DNA of 10,821 nucleotides from Echinostoma caproni (Eukaryota; Platyhelminthes; Trematoda; Plagiorchiida; Echinostomatidae): positions 1-10,821 of the forward strand of contig UZAN01039661.1 of assembly GCA_900618425.1 (NCBI GenBank). The letters are read 5' to 3'. A program made the position numbers and the translations under genes. How positions within the stretch are numbered: position 1 is the first letter of the stretch; the number at the start of each line of letters is the position of its first letter. The notes under the pieces were generated by a model. It worked only from the letters and a program-made list of their open reading frames with translations. It was not told the origin of the DNA and ran no database searches. Shown in pieces: positions 8,041-10,821 of this stretch.

Positions 8041-8142
8041 GTGTTCATTTCAGTACTTGATTCTTTCCCTTGTTGTTCTAATCAATAAAACCGTGTTCAA
8101 TTCAGTACTTGATTCTTTCCTTTGTTGTTCTAATCAATAACC
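8041..8142 (+). repeat. tandem duplication, units of 52 and 50 bp
   Basis: Unit 1 (8041-8092) and unit 2 (8093-8142) both start GTGTTCA and end AATCAATAA..CC. They differ by two substitutions and a 2-bp gap over about 50 bp, so the duplication is recent. Unit 1 has AATAAA at 8084-8089, changed to AATAAC in unit 2. A weak partial third match (GATTCTTCCCTTATG) starts at about 8152. It may be a 3'-end repeat of the T-rich block before it. Confidence 0.95.
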
Positions 8143-8633
8143 AAAACAGATCGATTCTTCCCTTATGACTAGCACGAATCGACACCCACACAACCGTTAT
8201 GACTGGTGGTCTTAATGATTGATTCAGCTCATCACGTGATGCTATCACGTGATTCACGAAGTAGAATTGCATTGCTCGTATTTTATGCTCGGTACGATTG
8301 GTAGAAGTTGTGCTTATATTTGACAATTGAACTATGCAATTGTATTAATGCCGTGTAACCAAAACCAGTTGTGCTTACCCGTGATTCAACGTATTGAAAC
8401 CTCAACTTCGTTTTTCTGATGCATCTGGCACAGACATACTTGAAACAATTTCACGCTACGATGATATCTTAGACAGGCGACAAATTACACATTCTTGACT
8501 CAGGTTGTGGAGGACCACATATAACGAGTACCGCAATCAACAGTAAAATGAAATGATAAGAAACCTGGGTGGCTGAACACCGGAGCGATTATTCACTCAC
8601 CAGTGCAGTGGATTCACACCTAGCAGAAACAAA
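8143..8633. other. non-coding stretch with paired CACGTG palindromes
   Basis: No gene is supported; the - strand frame at 8102-8326 has no motif. The palindrome ATCACGTGAT occurs twice, 8231-8240 and 8244-8253, separated by three bases. Each contains an E-box (CACGTG), the core site for bHLH factors, so a regulatory role is possible but unsupported by any nearby promoter. Confidence 0.4.
8231..8253. repeat. paired ATCACGTGAT palindromes (two E-boxes)
   Basis: Two identical 10-bp palindromes lie 13 bp apart start to start. A third exact copy lies at 10627-10636, again followed by TATCACG. In this window the decamer is far more common than chance. It may be a factor site or a shared piece of a dispersed repeat. 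Confidence 0.7.
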
Positions 8634-8803
8634 TCACACTGTGGGCGTGTCCGAGGGTGTCTTTCCGACCCCTGTATAAAGTTCGTCGGCGATTATCGAG
8701 GCAGGTTCGTTGTAGGATGTTGGCCACAGCAAAAACGGTAGGCATTCGTCTGAACAACCCTCCTCTGTGTCGGAATGCCATTTGTGCAAGCGTTGAAGTT
8801 TCC
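8634..8803 (-). CDS. possible terminal exon of an unidentified gene
   Basis: On the - strand, after a possible 3' splice site (GGGTCAG, AG at 8805-8804), an open frame runs to TGA (8636-8634). Its composition is balanced and protein-like: KLQRLHKWHSDTEEGCSDEC, then FLLWPTSYNEPASIIADELY, ending SDTPTV. The block is clearly GC-richer than its surroundings. Two other frames are also open here (8620-8838 on - and 8657-8881 on +), but both are arginine-rich in the way of shadow frames. No domain is recognised and the splice site lacks a strong pyrimidine tract. An element fragment remains possible. Confidence 0.3.
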
Positions 8804-8828
8804 CTGACCCATCCAACACTCCACACAC

Positions 8829-9481
8829 ACCGTATCACGAGTAATTTCGATTATCGGAAGAGTGGACAAACAAATATGTGATCGTGGTGAACCAGATTTC
8901 CGGTCTGACGATGAAATCGTTTCTAGTAATCTGTGATTTTATTGCATTTTATTTTCCCATGATAATTTTACTCCCAATTAGTGACATATTGAGTGTATTG
9001 ACGTGAAAACGAAACACTGAAAATCAGTTTGTACGTCACTTTGTCGTTTTGTTTGAAATGTGCTCTGTGGGACTAATTCGACAAATAATTACTAGTTGAC
9101 GCATTGAATACAGATCATGTGTAGATAGATATAAGCAGCAAACGGATGAAGATATGAGCGAGTCAAATTCGTGCCTTAGATGAACTGTTAGTTTTCAAAT
9201 TTTCAGTTTACTCAGGTATATATGTGTGTATGGGGCAGATCATTGATACACGTTTGCGCTTCTTATATCAACGAATCCATATTGTTCACAATTAAATGAA
9301 ATTCCAAATACGAGGATTATTTTGGTGACTCTGATGTGGCTGGAAGAATTTAGCGTGTTGCGGTACGCTTGAGGATTCATAAAAATAAACGAGGCATATC
9401 CGTCAGTTGACATGACCGGACAAGAGGTGGGGCATCGGACTCGAGTGACGAAATGAAACATGCTCGAAGCGTCCATTGTAA

Positions 9482-9482
<1 letters not shown>
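8829..9482. other. mostly non-coding; weak minus-strand frame before the CA repeat
   Basis: A - strand frame from an ATG at 9476-9474 to a stop at 9240 (78 codons) lies beside the (CA)n tract. It has a mixed composition, for example MSTDGYASFIFMNPQAYRNT, but no recognised motif. Extending it upstream only adds Cys-Val codons from the repeat. It is at or slightly above chance length and is not called as a gene. Confidence 0.35.

Positions 9483-9529
<47 letters not shown>
9483..9529 (+). repeat. (CA)n dinucleotide microsatellite
   Basis: About 23.5 uninterrupted CA units, likely length-polymorphic and able to adopt Z-DNA under torsion. A short (CA)6 tract occurs again at about 9943-9954. Confidence 0.99.
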
Positions 9530-9532
<3 letters not shown>

Positions 9533-9554
9533 TGTAGTCAGTTTCTATTCTCAC

Positions 9555-9576
9555 ATGTTGAGCTTATGCTCAACAT
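9555..9576. repeat. 9-bp perfect hairpin followed by a T run
   Basis: ATGTTGAGC (9555-9563) and GCTCAACAT (9568-9576) pair around TTAT. A run of Ts follows at about 9592-9600. It looks like an intrinsic terminator, but that mechanism belongs to bacteria. In a eukaryote the T run alone could end Pol III transcription, and no Pol III gene is seen upstream. Confidence 0.6.
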
Positions 9577-10821
9577 AATTAATTCTAATTCTTTTTTTTT
9601 AATTCTTTTCTTCCGATGTTTTACCTTCCTCGTCAAACGCATTTATACTGCGAATCGGCCCTTTTCTATAGGTACTTTAAAACTTCTGATTATGCACTGG
9701 TGATGTGCAACAGGCTTATCGTTATCTGCTTCGATTCAGGGTTGCCAGCGCACTTTTTTTGCGATCAAAGTGATTCATAAAGCGCGTGATAGATCATGTT
9801 TTAAAATGGAGCATGTGCTTTCGACACTCAAACAGTTGCTGGTTCATACCAACCTTGTGCGATACGGAACCATAAGACGAAAAGCAATGCACCAATGCGC
9901 AAGTACTCGTGCACCAATATAGCATTCGGAATGGAGAACAAAACACACACACACATGTTCACCCAAAAATCTGGACCGTTTGAAAACGGGCATCCAGGAC
10001 TGGATAAAGAAGATAAATCAGGCAGTCTCTACACAAAGCGACTATGTGGGCAGTCATAACAATCCACCAGACCCACAATAGATATATTTAGCACAGTCTG
10101 ATCACACGTTGGACCTAGAAGGAGCTAACCCCTCCCCTCACGAGATTGAGCACAGCGAGAACAGACTCACATGTCGCAATCGATTTCACGATATTGTACG
10201 GAGTGAACTAACTCATCGTTGGGTCAGTTGATCCTGGGTGTGCGCGAATGTACAAACGAGCACATTCACGGAAAGGATCAATCACCGATCGAGATTGAGG
10301 GAGTGAATAGAAGACTGAAAAACTGAACAAAAGTGAAAGACAAAAGAATGTTCACAGAATACTATAGGAAAATCAATCAATTCAAATTAAAGTGTTCCTT
10401 TCCCTTGCACTGTCCAACAAACACTGAATACACATTTTTCTGAAGAATCAGTCCTATTGTAACCGATTGCCGTACTTAATTCTTGTCTTCAGTTTCCTTG
10501 TCTGATTTCAAGGATTCTTCTGTATTTTGGAACTTGATAGGCGACCTACATAGTGTGGTTTGGCACGTGAAGTTCGATACATCCCGGAAAATTTATTAAC
10601 CAGGTCACCTCATTCCTGCTTTCAGTATCACGTGATCTGATTCTATCACGCTGGCAATTTCGCTATGCACTAATGGGGTCTGCGAAACCGGGCTTCTCTT
10701 GGAGTCTATACCGTGATATGGACAATGCTGAACGTTCAATAACCTGCAAGTCAGCGGAGAACGCGCAATCCAAAATGTGTAAGGTATGGATGCTTTTATT
10801 GGCCAAAAGGAAAAACAAATC
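9577..10821. other. non-coding stretch with two compound inverted repeats
   Basis: No gene or known element is recognised. About 9900-10340 is richer in A and G on the + strand than the DNA around it. Two foldable sites are visible. The first is CTGGA (9971-9975) and CCGTTT (9976-9981) pairing with AAACGG (9984-9989) and TCCAG (9993-9997). The second is TTGATCCT (10228-10235) pairing with AGGATCAA (10274-10281), with an inner GAATGT/ACATTC pair (10246-10251, 10262-10267). ATCACGTGAT recurs at 10627-10636. Confidence 0.45.

Noticed and set aside
9477..9554. Minus-strand Cys-Val run at the start of a 104-codon frame
   Set aside because: It is the (CA)n repeat read in frame, not a cysteine-rich peptide.
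9555..9600. Bacterial-style intrinsic terminator
   Set aside because: The hairpin and T run are real, but the window is eukaryotic, the stem is near chance frequency for this length, and no gene ends here.
9803..9860. A second tRNA-like head (ATGGAGCATGTG and GGTTCATACC)
   Set aside because: The B-box-like part lacks one base against the consensus, the spacing to the A-box-like part is too short, and no related copy is in the window.
3750..10610. Shared 12-mer ACCAGGTCACCT near 3750 and 10600
   Set aside because: A 12-base match somewhere in a 10-kb window is expected by chance and the flanks do not align.
1..10821. CRISPR array, bacterial defence island or phage genes
   Set aside because: No spaced direct repeats, no Shine-Dalgarno-led gene strings and no long open frames are present; the content is eukaryotic repeat debris.

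Overview
The window looks like AT-rich nuclear DNA of a metazoan, most likely a parasitic flatworm (trematode). Three things point there: a decayed CR1/jockey-type non-LTR reverse transcriptase tail of the flatworm kind; a tRNA-derived short element that carries a hammerhead ribozyme, an arrangement known from the Sm-alpha elements of schistosomes; and simple repeats (ATCT and CA) in long non-coding stretches without bacterial-type genes. No intact protein gene can be supported. The longest open frames are near chance length for this base composition.

Layout. 1-130 is a pyrimidine-rich stretch ending in an AATAAA, possibly the 3' end of another element. 165-823 is the frameshifted C-terminal part of a LINE reverse transcriptase on the + strand, with 3' UTR-like sequence after it. 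About 900-2700 is AT-rich and featureless. 2700-2842 is a decayed copy of the ribozyme-bearing SINE (+). It is followed by a 13-bp perfect hairpin and a possible terminal exon (2940-3118, +). 3981-4100 is an interrupted ATCT microsatellite. 5603-5716 is a short Pro/Thr/Ser-rich open frame with an in-frame 30-nt repeat.

6050-6245 holds the best-preserved SINE copy (- strand), with Pol III A and B boxes, a hammerhead with every core position intact, and a conserved tail. 6727-6792 is a tail-only copy (+) in inverted orientation to it. 7480-8142 is a strongly T-rich block that ends in a recent 50-52-bp tandem duplication with AATAAA, most like the 3' UTR of a retroelement. 8634-8803 is a GC-richer block whose best reading is a possible terminal exon on the - strand. 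9483-9529 is a (CA)n repeat followed by a 9-bp hairpin. The remaining DNA to 10821 is non-coding, with a few inverted repeats.

The parts do not form an operon or pathway. The window reads as intergenic or intronic DNA built largely from retroelement debris. The most notable object is the ribozyme-bearing SINE family, present here as three copies in different states of decay: intact core, dead core, and tail only.
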